Below the pieces are notes generated by a model. The model was not told the DNA's origin and did no database searches. It saw only the letters and a list, made by a program, of their open reading frames with translations. A program made the translations under genes and the position numbers. Shown here in pieces: positions 9,961 through 18,326 of a DNA stretch of 64,000 nt. Source of the stretch: an uncultured Lachnospiraceae bacterium (GTDB lineage: Bacteria; Bacillota; Clostridia; Lachnospirales; Lachnospiraceae); contig CAKRFU010000010.1 in assembly GCA_934320845.1 (NCBI GenBank), positions 54,099 to 118,098 of the forward strand, read 5' to 3'. Numbering within the stretch: position 1 is the first letter of the stretch; each line of letters opens with the position of its first letter.

Positions 9961-11532
9961 ATGAGGAAAAAACTTATGGCACTTCTGCTTGCTGCATCTA
10001 TGGTTGTAGGTATGACAGCTTGTGGAGGTAACAAAAACGGTGGCAGCTCTACAAACAGCGCATCAAAAGTTTCCGGTGAGTACGATGAGAAGGAGTTCAA
10101 CGGAATCAAGTATAAAAAGGCAAAGGATATTACAAAGGACAATATCGAACTTACATATTATCACTTTGATCAGGACGAGACTGTTCAGTACCTTGCAGAT
10201 CGTTTCCAGGAAATCTATCCAAACATCAAAGTACATGTAAAATATCAGGCTGTAAGCAAATACAATGATTCATTGCTTACAATGGTATCAAACAAGGAAG
10301 CTCCTGATGTAATCATGTTCTCAGATGCAGATTTCGCTCTTACAAACATGCTTGTACAGGATATTTCACCATATTGGAACTCAGATCCTGAGACAAAGGA
10401 ATTAGCATCAACAGTTAATGACTGCGGTCTTGGATGCTACGGAACAGATAAGAGATATGCAGTACCTGTTAAGTTCTTCCCTGGTGTTATGTACATTGAC
10501 AGAAACGTATTAACACAGCTTAATGTAAAAGAGCCGGCAAGAAACTGGACATGGGATGATATGATTAAACTCATCAAAGATTGTACAGTTAAGAAGTCTT
10601 CAGACGGTATGGCATATTATGGATGTGGTTATTACAACAGACTTGACTCATACTATGGAATCGCTGCTAAGCAGACAGTACAGGGTGAGTTTGGTTTCGA
10701 CGGAACACAGTTTGACCTTTCAGCATGGGCTAAAGGTGAGCAGCAGTTCGCAGAACTTAAACAGGGTGGATATATCGCACCTCAGACACAGACACTTGAT
10801 ATGGAGAACTGGATGGGAGATGCCACAGCATGGTGTGGTGCTTCAAGCCATGTAGCACTCTTCACAGAAGCATTCTGGACATATCAGGGAACATGGGCTA
10901 CAAAAGCATTCAAGAAATACAACCTTGATATCGTACCTTATGTAATTCCTGCAGTAAGCAAGGATGACGCAACAAAAGATCATCACTCAATCGCAACTAT
11001 CGACTTTGGTGGTGTTACAACATCTTGTAAATATCCTCGTGAAGCATATGAGCTTCTTAAATTCATGAGCTTTGGCCAGGACGGATGGAAGACAAGAATC
11101 GAGCTTTACAACGACGAGACACAGAAGAACTCTAAGGGTCTTGCACTTAAATATGACGTTATGCCGGCACCTATTACAACTAACTCAGAAATTTGGGATG
11201 ATTACATCAAGATGTACTGCAAGGGCATGGATGACGAGCATGTTAAACTTTGGAAAGAATACTTTGCAAGCTGCATGCAGCCAATTCCTTATGGCTGGAC
11301 AAGTATCGCAGGATACTGGAACTACTGTAATGAATACTTCAACAAGATTGATATTCATACAAAAGTTGACAGCGGAGAAAAGAAAGCTGCTGACTATGTA
11401 GACGAGGCAACTTCAAAGGCAAATTACTATCATGCAAAAGCAATGCTTAAGTATTTCGGAAAGAGCGGATATAATGTTCTCTCAGATGAAGATGTTGCTA
11501 AGTATGAGAAGATGGAAAAAGAAAATAAATAA
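9961..11532 (+). CDS. Sugar-binding lipoprotein of an ABC importer
   Basis: This complete 523-residue solute-binding protein has a lipoprotein signal peptide whose lipobox ends VGMTAC, giving lipidation at Cys21. A Gly/Ser-rich tether follows, then a family 1 binding domain (LADRFQEIYPNIKVHVKYQ, APDVIMFSDADF, NWTWDDMIKLI). It would be anchored to the outer face of the membrane and feed the permeases just upstream. It has a strong GGAGG site and its own promoter after a terminator. Independent, presumably higher, expression of the binding protein is common in such systems. Many aromatic residues suit an oligosaccharide ligand; the exact sugar cannot be read from the sequence. Confidence 0.88.
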   Translation: MRKKLMALLLAASMVVGMTACGGNKNGGSSTNSASKVSGEYDEKEFNGIKYKKAKDITKDNIELTYYHFDQDETVQYLADRFQEIYPNIKVHVKYQAVSKYNDSLLTMVSNKEAPDVIMFSDADFALTNMLVQDISPYWNSDPETKELASTVNDCGLGCYGTDKRYAVPVKFFPGVMYIDRNVLTQLNVKEPARNWTWDDMIKLIKDCTVKKSSDGMAYYGCGYYNRLDSYYGIAAKQTVQGEFGFDGTQFDLSAWAKGEQQFAELKQGGYIAPQTQTLDMENWMGDATAWCGASSHVALFTEAFWTYQGTWATKAFKKYNLDIVPYVIPAVSKDDATKDHHSIATIDFGGVTTSCKYPREAYELLKFMSFGQDGWKTRIELYNDETQKNSKGLALKYDVMPAPITTNSEIWDDYIKMYCKGMDDEHVKLWKEYFASCMQPIPYGWTSIAGYWNYCNEYFNKIDIHTKVDSGEKKAADYVDEATSKANYYHAKAMLKYFGKSGYNVLSDEDVAKYEKMEKENK

Positions 11533-11600
11533 TTAAGCAAGCGGAAGCGAGGCATATTTCTAAAACGGCAGTTGGCAGTTTTAGAGCATGATACAGATAA

Positions 11601-11636
11601 GGGAGACACCTATTGTGGTGTCTCTCTTATTTTTTA
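11601..11636 (+). terminator. Terminator after the sugar-binding lipoprotein gene
   Basis: A stem built on GAGACACC (11603-11610) and GGTGTCTC (11617-11624), extended by two more pairs, is followed by TTATTTTTT. A weaker hairpin (CTAAAAC / GTTTTAG) lies just upstream near 11560-11585. Confidence 0.85.
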
Positions 11637-11741
11637 GTTTATAGGAAACTTTCATGGATCACATAAAGCAGAAAAGCTGTTTAGAGATAATATTTGTATT
11701 AAAAAAACGCTCAAAATTGTAAAAAAAAATAACAAAAACAG

Positions 11742-11770
11742 TTGTAAATTATTATGATTTAAGGTATAAT
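11742..11770 (+). promoter_or_regulatory. Sigma-A promoter for the GH43-GH51 operon
   Basis: TTGTAA (11742-11747), a 17-base spacer and a perfect TATAAT (11765-11770). The leader to the ATG at 11831 is about 55 bases. A-tracts lie immediately upstream. Confidence 0.8.
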
Positions 11771-11830
11771 TTAATTGATATTAAAATACTTTAGTAAAAA
11801 GTAAAATTAAAAAGGAAAAGGAGAAAACAA

Positions 11831-12787
11831 ATGGCAGAGAACAAGGAAGTTAAATACAATGAACCGTGGATATTACAGAGAGCTGATCCGTTTGTGTGCA
11901 AAAAGGATGGCTGGTATTATTTTACGGCATCAATACCAAGTTACGATTGTATAGCACTTAGACGTTCAAAGACACTTAACGGTCTTAAAGACGCGGAGGA
12001 AGTTGTTGTTTGGAAAAAGCATGAGAGCGGAATCATGAGCAAACATATATGGGCGCCTGAGCTTCATTATCTGTTCGGAAAGTGGTACATTTATTTTGCG
12101 GCAGGTGAGGCAGAAAATATATGGAATATACGTCCGTATGTACTTGAGTGTCAGGGTGATGACCCTATAAATGACGAGTGGGTCGAGAGAGGAAAAATGC
12201 AGAGAGCCGATGATGATATATTCTCATTTGAGGCATTTTCTCTTGATGCAACTATCTTTGAAAATAAAGGAAAATATTATTATGTATGGGCTGAAAAAGT
12301 AAGTGTAGGTCCACAGATATCAAATCTTTATATTGCTGAGATGGAATCCGGATATAAACTTAAAACTGTTCAGGTACTTCTTACAACACCTGATTATGAC
12401 TGGGAGCGTCATGGATTTTGGGTAAATGAGGGACCGGCTGTGATCAAGCATGACGGAAAACTTTTCCTGACATATTCAGCAAGCGATACAGGTGTAAATT
12501 ATTGTATGGGTATGCTTACAGCAGATGAAAACTCAGATGTACTTGATCCTTTATCATGGAAAAAAGAGAGATATCCGGTTCTTAAGACAAATGAAGAACT
12601 TGAGATATACGGACCGGGACACAATTCATTTACAGTAGACGAAGATGGAAATGATGTCATGGTATATCATGCAAGAAAAGAAGCTGAAATAGAGGGTGAT
12701 CCTCTCTACAATCCTAACAGACATGCAATGCTTATGAAAATTCGCTGGGATGAAAATGGAAGACCTGTATTTTCGTATAAAGATTGA
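11831..12787 (+). CDS. Intracellular GH43 alpha-L-arabinofuranosidase-like hydrolase
   Basis: This 318-residue protein has no signal peptide, so it should act in the cytoplasm on imported arabino-oligosaccharides. The GH43 five-blade propeller landmarks are all present. The catalytic base is Asp19 in QRADPF, the pKa-modulating Asp is Asp139 in SLDATIF, and the acid is Glu200 in VNEGPA. The WAPELHY signature is at 74-80. The family includes exo-alpha-L-arabinofuranosidases and beta-xylosidases. The adjacent GH51 and GH127 genes favour the arabinofuranosidase reading, but subfamily assignment would need a tree. It lies 12 bases upstream of the GH51 gene and shares its promoter. Confidence 0.88.
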   Translation: MAENKEVKYNEPWILQRADPFVCKKDGWYYFTASIPSYDCIALRRSKTLNGLKDAEEVVVWKKHESGIMSKHIWAPELHYLFGKWYIYFAAGEAENIWNIRPYVLECQGDDPINDEWVERGKMQRADDDIFSFEAFSLDATIFENKGKYYYVWAEKVSVGPQISNLYIAEMESGYKLKTVQVLLTTPDYDWERHGFWVNEGPAVIKHDGKLFLTYSASDTGVNYCMGMLTADENSDVLDPLSWKKERYPVLKTNEELEIYGPGHNSFTVDEDGNDVMVYHARKEAEIEGDPLYNPNRHAMLMKIRWDENGRPVFSYKD

Positions 12788-12799
12788 TGGAGGAGTAAA

Positions 12800-14305
12800 A
12801 TGGCAAAACTTATTATTAATGAGAATAAAGAATTAAGCACAATTGAGCCGGAAATTTATGGCCACTTTTCAGAGCACCTCGGAAGATGTATCTATGAGGG
12901 AATTTATGTCGGAGAAAACTCAGAAATTCCTAATGTAAACGGTATGCGCACAGATGTAGTTGAGGCACTCAAGGAGTTGAAAGTGCCGATGCTTCGCTGG
13001 CCGGGCGGCTGCTTTGCTGATGAGTATCATTGGAAAGACGGAATCGGACCAAAAGAGACAAGAAAGAAAATGATTAATACTCATTGGGGTGGAGTTGTTG
13101 AGGATAACAGCTTTGGAACACATGAGTTTATGGAACTTTGCCGTCAGATAGGCTGTAAGACATATGTAAACGGAAACCTCGGAAGCGGAACGGTTCAGGA
13201 AATGTCTGAGTGGGTTGAATACATGACATTCAATGGTGTTTCTCCTATGGCAGACCTCAGAAAGAAAAACGGACATGAACAGCCTTGGAAGGTTGACTTC
13301 TTTGGTGTAGGCAATGAAAACTGGGGCTGCGGCGGAAATATGACACCTGAATTTTATGCGAATGAATATCGCCGTTATCAGACATACGTAAGAAATTATG
13401 ACCCTGAAAAACCTATTAAAAAGGTTTGCTGTGGAGCCAATGTCGATGATTATTTCTGGACAGAGGGTGTAATGAAAACATGTTTCAGCCATGCTGAGTG
13501 GGCACATGGATTTATGGATTATCTCTCACTCCATTATTATGTACATCCGGAAGGCTGGGAGATAAAAGGAAGTTCAACAGACTTTGACGGTGAAGTATGG
13601 TATAAGACACTTAACAAGGCACTTCATATGGACGAACTTATTACAAGACATGGAACTATCATGGATAAATATGACCCTGAAAAGAAGGTTGGAATGTGTG
13701 TAGATGAGTGGGGAGCATGGTATACATGTGAGCCTGGAACAAATCCGGGATTTTTATATCAGCAGAATACAGTGAGAGATGCACTTATAGCCGGAATTAC
13801 GCTCAATATATTTAATAAGCACAGCGACAGAGTAAAGATAGCTGCACTTGCGCAGATGGTAAATGTTCTTCAGTCAGTTCTTCTTACAGAAGGTGACAAG
13901 ATGATAAAGACACCTACATATCATGTAATGCATATGTACAGACATCATCAGGGTGCAAAGCTTCTTGAAAGCAGTGTTACGGGAATTGACGAGATTGGAA
14001 CTGATGAGTGGAAAGTGCCAAAGGTAACAGAGTCAGTATCAAAGGACAAAGACGGAATTATCACAATTACACTTAACAATCTCTCAATCGAATCGGCAGA
14101 GGACGTGGAAGTACAGCTTGCAAACGGTGTTTATAAGGTTGTTGAGGCAAGAATTGTAACAAACAGCGATATGCATGCTCACAATACATTTGAAGCACCT
14201 GAGGAAGTAACAGAGAAAGACTTTAATGACTATGAAGTTAAAGGTGAGAACATCTCAGTAAAACTTCCTGCAAATTCTGTTGTTGAGATGAGACTTCAGA
14301 AATAA
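12800..14305 (+). CDS. abfA: GH51 alpha-L-arabinofuranosidase
   Basis: This 501-residue enzyme is the usual size for cytoplasmic GH51 proteins, which release terminal alpha-L-arabinofuranose from short oligosaccharides by a retaining mechanism. The acid/base Glu173 is in GNENWG and the nucleophile Glu303 is in VDEWGAW. The N-terminal signature [17 protein letters not shown] and the WPGGCFA motif are clear. There is no signal peptide. A C-terminal beta-sandwich follows the barrel from about residue 370. The start has a GGAGG site 7 bases upstream. It is the second gene of the operon that begins with the GH43 enzyme. Confidence 0.95.
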   Translation: MAKLIINENKELSTIEPEIYGHFSEHLGRCIYEGIYVGENSEIPNVNGMRTDVVEALKELKVPMLRWPGGCFADEYHWKDGIGPKETRKKMINTHWGGVVEDNSFGTHEFMELCRQIGCKTYVNGNLGSGTVQEMSEWVEYMTFNGVSPMADLRKKNGHEQPWKVDFFGVGNENWGCGGNMTPEFYANEYRRYQTYVRNYDPEKPIKKVCCGANVDDYFWTEGVMKTCFSHAEWAHGFMDYLSLHYYVHPEGWEIKGSSTDFDGEVWYKTLNKALHMDELITRHGTIMDKYDPEKKVGMCVDEWGAWYTCEPGTNPGFLYQQNTVRDALIAGITLNIFNKHSDRVKIAALAQMVNVLQSVLLTEGDKMIKTPTYHVMHMYRHHQGAKLLESSVTGIDEIGTDEWKVPKVTESVSKDKDGIITITLNNLSIESAEDVEVQLANGVYKVVEARIVTNSDMHAHNTFEAPEEVTEKDFNDYEVKGENISVKLPANSVVEMRLQK

Positions 14306-14326
14306 GAATAAATAGATTACAAATAA

Positions 14327-14380
14327 AAATGTACTGTATTGTCTGCATTATGAAAATGCAGGCGACACAGTACATTTATT
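14327..14380 (+). terminator. Long hairpin after the GH51 gene, probable terminator
   Basis: A stem of about 20 bp with a few mismatches (AAATGTACT at 14328 pairs with AGTACATTT at 14369-14377; TGCATT pairs with AATGCA near the loop). The following tract is only moderately U-rich, so termination may be partial and the small gene at 14404 may be read through. Confidence 0.6.
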
Positions 14381-14403
14381 ATATATGGGAAAAGAGGACT
14401 GTT

Positions 14404-14646
14404 ATGGCACATATCTGTAAAAAATGTTTTCTGCGTGAGATGGCAGAAGAAGATGCCAAAATGATAGAAAAATATAAGAATGGCATAAAAGAGATTGACC
14501 GGGTGACGGAAGAAATTTATGAGTCACGGCTTGCTGTTTGTAAAGAATGTGAACTTTTAAACGCAGGTACCTGTGGTGCCTGTGGATGTTATGTGGAACT
14601 TCGGGCTGCTGCTAAAGTGGGTAGGTGCCCACATAAATTGTGGTAG
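14404..14646 (+). CDS. Small cysteine-rich zinc-ribbon-like protein (DUF6171 type)
   Basis: An 80-residue protein with an N-terminal CKKC pair and a C-terminal cluster (CKEC, CGACGC, CP) that looks like two zinc-binding knuckles. A longer frame from 14329 would start inside the hairpin of the preceding gene. The ATG at 14404 follows an AGAGGAC ribosome site and gives the sequence start usual for this family. The function is unknown; small proteins of this kind are common in Lachnospiraceae. Nothing ties it to arabinan use except position. Confidence 0.65.
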   Translation: MAHICKKCFLREMAEEDAKMIEKYKNGIKEIDRVTEEIYESRLAVCKECELLNAGTCGACGCYVELRAAAKVGRCPHKLW

Positions 14647-14735
14647 TGAAATATTACTCTATGGATATATGTGACACTTGATACCGTGGCAGCAGAGATT
14701 GGTTCAGCATTGAGAAACGAAAACGAACAATAAAA

Positions 14736-14790
14736 GCAAACCTGCAGCTTTGTCTTTATGACAGAACTGCAGGTTTTGCCCTTTTTTATT
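14736..14790. terminator. Bidirectional terminator between convergent genes
   Basis: CCTGCAG (14741-14747) pairs with CTGCAGG (14768-14774), extended by GCAAA / TTTTGC and by GTC / GAC near the loop. A T-run (CTTTTTT) follows on the plus strand and AAAA precedes it for the minus strand. It ends the small gene and the GH127 gene. The rest of 14647-14854 shows nothing else. Confidence 0.75.
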
Positions 14791-14854
14791 GAGTCGATAG
14801 AAAAGGTTTTTGTATAGTATGTGTTATTTTAACGAAAGTCATTGATATATCATA

Positions 14855-16840
14855 CTAGCAAAATCTTCTAAGCCATGTGTACATTTCGCCGGCACCTCTG
14901 TTGCCCCAGTTAGCATAAGGAACAAATGTGATTTCTTTGTATTCAAGTTCAGTCGGTGCGTCTAAGTAAAGTCCTTCGTTATCGTACTTTTCAGGATGTT
15001 TAACAGTCTTTCCATGTGCTTTTATGACTGTAATGCCTCCTAAGATATTATCGTCCCAGTATTCATTTATAGGCTTAGTTATATCAATCATTATAGAAGA
15101 AAGATTTTCGCCATTGTCAACCTGTTCTGCACAGTAAACAAGAGGGCCTTTTTTGATTGCAACCTTTCCTGCATCTGCACGTACTTTAGGATTGGCGTAA
15201 ACAAAATGCGCAGGCATTTCAAAAGTTATTTCAATGCTTGTACCTTTCCAGGCAGATGCAATATCATCTTTAGACAATACGGCATATCCGTTTTTAGTTT
15301 TATAGTTTATATCACAGCCGTTGATTTTTATCTTATAATTCTGTGCATATTCAGGAATTCTCACATATATTTTTTTGTCTGAAGGTGCATCGTCATCTGT
15401 ACTCTTTTCAGCAATATCGGATATTGATATTGTTATTTTTCCTTCGAATGGGAATTTGGTTTCGATATTCAAGCGTTTATATCCGCCAAGAGCTGTTGTC
15501 TTGTATTCGCCGCCGGCAAACATGTTGATAAACAGTCCGTCATCGTTTAGCATGAAGAGATATTCTCCGAGTGAACTTAAAGTTCTTGCGATATTAGGAG
15601 GGCAGCATGCACAGCCGAACCATTTTTGTCTTACTGCTTTTACATGGTTTTTGTCAGTGGCAGGCATACAATTGTCGGGCCATACTTCGAGTGGATTTAC
15701 ATAGAAGAAACTTTTTCCGTCCATTGCAATACCGGCAAGTACAGTATTCATAAGTGCAAGTTCCATTGTATCTATATATTTGCTGTCTCCTGTTATCTGA
15801 GCCATTCTGCGGCAGAATAATGCAAGTCCTATAGAAGCGCAGCTCTCCGAATAGTTAGTGTCATTTGGAAGGTCATAATCGGTTGTGAAACGTTCCATTA
15901 CACCTGAACTTCCGATACCGCCTGTTATGTACATTCTTTTGTTTACGATATTGTTATAAAGGTTTTCGCAGGCTTCAAATAATGACTCATCCTGATATTT
16001 TTGAGCAATATCAGCCATTGCACAATATAAATATGTTGCTCTTACGGCATGTCCTTCAGCAGTTTTTTGTTTTCTAACCGGAAGATGATTTTGACCGTAT
16101 TCATTTATATATGGGTTTGGGTCATGCCATACATCAATGAAATCATCATTTTTATTCTCGTTGAATAAATAATTAGGTTCAGTTCCTCTTCTGTCAATAA
16201 AATCTTTTGCCATGTCTGCATATTTATCATCACCTGTAACAGTGGCAAGTTTCATAAGTGCAAGTTCGATTTCTTCATGTCCGGGAACTGCATTTTTGTA
16301 TTTTTCAGTATGGAATACATCGCATATAAGGTCAGCATTTTTCTTCATTATATTAAGAAATTTATCTTTGCCGGTTACTTCATAATATGCAATTGCAGCT
16401 TCAATAAAATGGCCTGTTGTATAGAGTTCGTGGCCTTCTTTTAAATTACAATACTGTTTGCCGGGATGAAGAATGGTAAAATGAGTATTTATATATCCGT
16501 TTTTCTGCTGGGCTTTTCCGACAAGCTCTATAGCATCATCGGCAAGTTTTTCAAGTGCTTCGTTTGGCTCATAAGAAAGAGAGTATGCGACGGCTTCAAG
16601 CCATTTAGCCAAATCGGTATCCTGAAAAACCCATCCGTGGAAAGTTCCCTCTTTTAGCCCTGCTGCAACCTTGAAATTGTCGATACAGTAACTTGGTTCA
16701 GCATCGGCTACTTCGTCATTGAGTGCTTTCCACTGGTATGGGATAATTTCTTTTGTGACAAGTCCTGTATATTTATTCCAAAAGAAATCATTTACTTTAA
16801 GTGCTTTAAGTGGTAAAAGGTCTAATTTTTTTGTTTTCAT
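14855..16840 (-). CDS. GH127 beta-L-arabinofuranosidase
   Basis: A 661-residue cytoplasmic enzyme of the former DUF1680 family, which removes beta-1,2-linked L-arabinofuranose from short arabino-oligosaccharides. The zinc-cysteine active site known from Bifidobacterium HypBA1 is conserved: Glu332 and Cys334 in the segment YSESCAS, and Cys412-Cys413 in FGCACCPPN (Cys413 would be the nucleophile). The start MKTKKLD is chosen over the ATG seven codons earlier because the GGAGG ribosome site lies between them. It is on the opposite strand to its neighbours and is divergently transcribed from the regulator at 17304. Together with GH43 and GH51 it completes the breakdown of arabinosides. Confidence 0.92.
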   Translation of the reverse strand: MKTKKLDLLPLKALKVNDFFWNKYTGLVTKEIIPYQWKALNDEVADAEPSYCIDNFKVAAGLKEGTFHGWVFQDTDLAKWLEAVAYSLSYEPNEALEKLADDAIELVGKAQQKNGYINTHFTILHPGKQYCNLKEGHELYTTGHFIEAAIAYYEVTGKDKFLNIMKKNADLICDVFHTEKYKNAVPGHEEIELALMKLATVTGDDKYADMAKDFIDRRGTEPNYLFNENKNDDFIDVWHDPNPYINEYGQNHLPVRKQKTAEGHAVRATYLYCAMADIAQKYQDESLFEACENLYNNIVNKRMYITGGIGSSGVMERFTTDYDLPNDTNYSESCASIGLALFCRRMAQITGDSKYIDTMELALMNTVLAGIAMDGKSFFYVNPLEVWPDNCMPATDKNHVKAVRQKWFGCACCPPNIARTLSSLGEYLFMLNDDGLFINMFAGGEYKTTALGGYKRLNIETKFPFEGKITISISDIAEKSTDDDAPSDKKIYVRIPEYAQNYKIKINGCDINYKTKNGYAVLSKDDIASAWKGTSIEITFEMPAHFVYANPKVRADAGKVAIKKGPLVYCAEQVDNGENLSSIMIDITKPINEYWDDNILGGITVIKAHGKTVKHPEKYDNEGLYLDAPTELEYKEITFVPYANWGNRGAGEMYTWLRRFC

Positions 16841-16935
16841 ACTAATCCTCCATTCTTGCATAGCTTTTTATGGCATAGCAAACCTAAACTTTTACGATAT
16901 ACAAAAATATATTTATTTGAATCTAAAGTAATTTA

Positions 16936-16964
16936 ATTATATCTAAAACTACATGAAATATCAA
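16936..16964 (-). promoter_or_regulatory. Promoter for the GH127 gene
   Basis: Read on the minus strand: TTGATA (16964-16959), a 17-base spacer and a perfect TATAAT (16941-16936). The leader is about 95 bases. An imperfect palindrome ATACAAAAATATAT (16899-16912) lies in the leader and resembles one upstream of the lipoprotein gene (9819-9832). Confidence 0.75.
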
Positions 16965-17068
16965 TCGAAAAATGTTGCAATAAGTGTATTTATTTCAGAT
17001 AGTATTTATTTGTTTTTAGTAGTAAATTCTTGCTATTTCGACAAAAAGTAAAATGATTTAGTATATTA

Positions 17069-17097
17069 TTGACTAATTAATGATTATTATGTATAAT
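17069..17097 (+). promoter_or_regulatory. Promoter for the arabinan-island regulator
   Basis: TTGACT (17069-17074), a 17-base spacer and TATAAT (17092-17097). The leader to the GTG at 17304 is about 200 bases and very A/T-rich; a second TATAAT at 17177-17182 has no good -35. The gene-free stretch 16841-17303 contains only these divergent promoters. Confidence 0.7.
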
Positions 17098-17303
17098 AAA
17101 TATGCAAAATGCTATATTATATTTGTGAAAGTCTGTATTTTTTGTTAAAAATAGTAAAAAATCCTACATTATTACATATAATGTTTTAGCTGTTTATAAA
17201 CAAAAAATAAATGCTTTCTCAAAATTTATACTAAAAATGAAAAAAGATTGTTGTTACTTGATTATCTAAAAGTAGAAAATTAAATGGAAAAGAGGTAGAC
17301 ATA

Positions 17304-18233
17304 GTGTTACACATTACATCATTGGATGAGGGGCTTGAAATCTTCAAGGCATTAGGTTCGGATGTTAGAATCCAGATATTAAATATACTGCTTGAAAACA
17401 GCAATATGAGTATGAAAGATTTGGCTGCGAGACTCAATATTACAAATGGAGCGCTTACGGGACATATAAAAAAGCTTGAGAGTTGTGGTTTGATTACAAC
17501 ATCTGCAGAATCTGTAGTTCATGGAAATCAAAAAATATGTTCTGTTCACTGGGACAGAATTGTTATTGACCTTGAAAAGCAGGTTGAAGATGAAAATGTA
17601 TACAACACGGAAGTAAAAGTTGGGCATTATTCAAATTATGACATTACACCGACATGTGGTCTTGCTTCAAGTAAAGCACTTATAGGAGAAGTTGATGATG
17701 CGAGGTATTTCGAGCATCCTGACAGATATAATGCTGAGATACTTTGGTTTACAAATGGTTTTGTTGAGTATGTCATCCCAAACTTTATTCCTGGATTTCA
17801 GAAAATTACACAGATTTCGATAACAATGGAGCTTAGTTCAGAAGCACCGGGGGTAAATAGCGACTGGCCGTCTGATATAGAATTTTATCTTAATGACAAA
17901 CCACTTGGCTGCTGGACTTCACCGGGAGACTTTGGAGATGTGAAAGGACTCTTCACGCCGACCTGGTGGCCTGAAAACTGGAATCAGTATGGGCTTTTAA
18001 AACTTCTTGTTATCAATAAAAAAGGAACATTCATTGATGGACTTAAAATATCGGATGTTACAATAAACGATTTTAATCTTGATTATAGAAGTAATATTAG
18101 ATTTAAGCTTGGTGTAGACGAGAATGCAACTCACAAGGGTGGACTTACACTTTTTGGAAAGTCATTCGGAAATTACGGACAGGATATAAATGTTGCAATA
18201 AGTTATACGCCGATGGCGGAAGATGAGATATAA
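17304..18233 (+). CDS. ArsR-type winged-helix regulator with a large C-terminal sensor-like domain
   Basis: A 309-residue protein starting at GTG 17304 (GAGGT site 8 bases upstream). Residues about 8-85 form a winged helix of the ArsR kind (FKALGSDVRIQILNILL, MKDLAARLNITNGALTGHIKKLE). Residues about 105-309 form a beta-rich domain with many Trp, Asp and Asn residues (DWPSDIEFYLNDKPLGCW, TPTWWPENWNQYG), more like a carbohydrate-binding sandwich than the usual short ArsR dimer domain. It contains no metal-binding Cys pair of classical ArsR sensors. Its place between GH127 and the secreted GH43 genes suggests it senses an arabinoside and controls these genes; this is inference. Confidence 0.8.
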   Translation: MLHITSLDEGLEIFKALGSDVRIQILNILLENSNMSMKDLAARLNITNGALTGHIKKLESCGLITTSAESVVHGNQKICSVHWDRIVIDLEKQVEDENVYNTEVKVGHYSNYDITPTCGLASSKALIGEVDDARYFEHPDRYNAEILWFTNGFVEYVIPNFIPGFQKITQISITMELSSEAPGVNSDWPSDIEFYLNDKPLGCWTSPGDFGDVKGLFTPTWWPENWNQYGLLKLLVINKKGTFIDGLKISDVTINDFNLDYRSNIRFKLGVDENATHKGGLTLFGKSFGNYGQDINVAISYTPMAEDEI

Positions 18234-18258
18234 AGATATAAATATTGGAAAATAAAGA

Positions 18259-18306
18259 GGGTGTGCATTGACGGATAAACCCAGTCAATGCACACCCACT
18301 ATTTTT
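18259..18306. terminator. Bidirectional terminator between convergent genes
   Basis: A perfect 14-bp stem (GGGTGTGCATTGAC at 18259-18272 with its complement at 18284-18297). T-rich tracts lie on both sides in the sense of each strand. It separates the regulator from the GH43 gene on the minus strand. Confidence 0.92.
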
Positions 18307-18326
18307 GTTGTATTACAGTTAAAAAA

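Noticed and set aside
12920..13507. Long minus-strand open frame of 195 codons
   Set aside because: It is wholly inside the GH51 gene, whose catalytic motifs are intact, and lacks a ribosome site or recognisable sequence.
9819..16912. Shared operator ATACAAAAATGTAT (9819-9832) and ATACAAAAATATAT (16899-16912)
   Set aside because: 13 of 14 bases agree, but both sit in strongly A/T-rich leaders and the motif is not found at the other arabinan promoters, so chance cannot be excluded.
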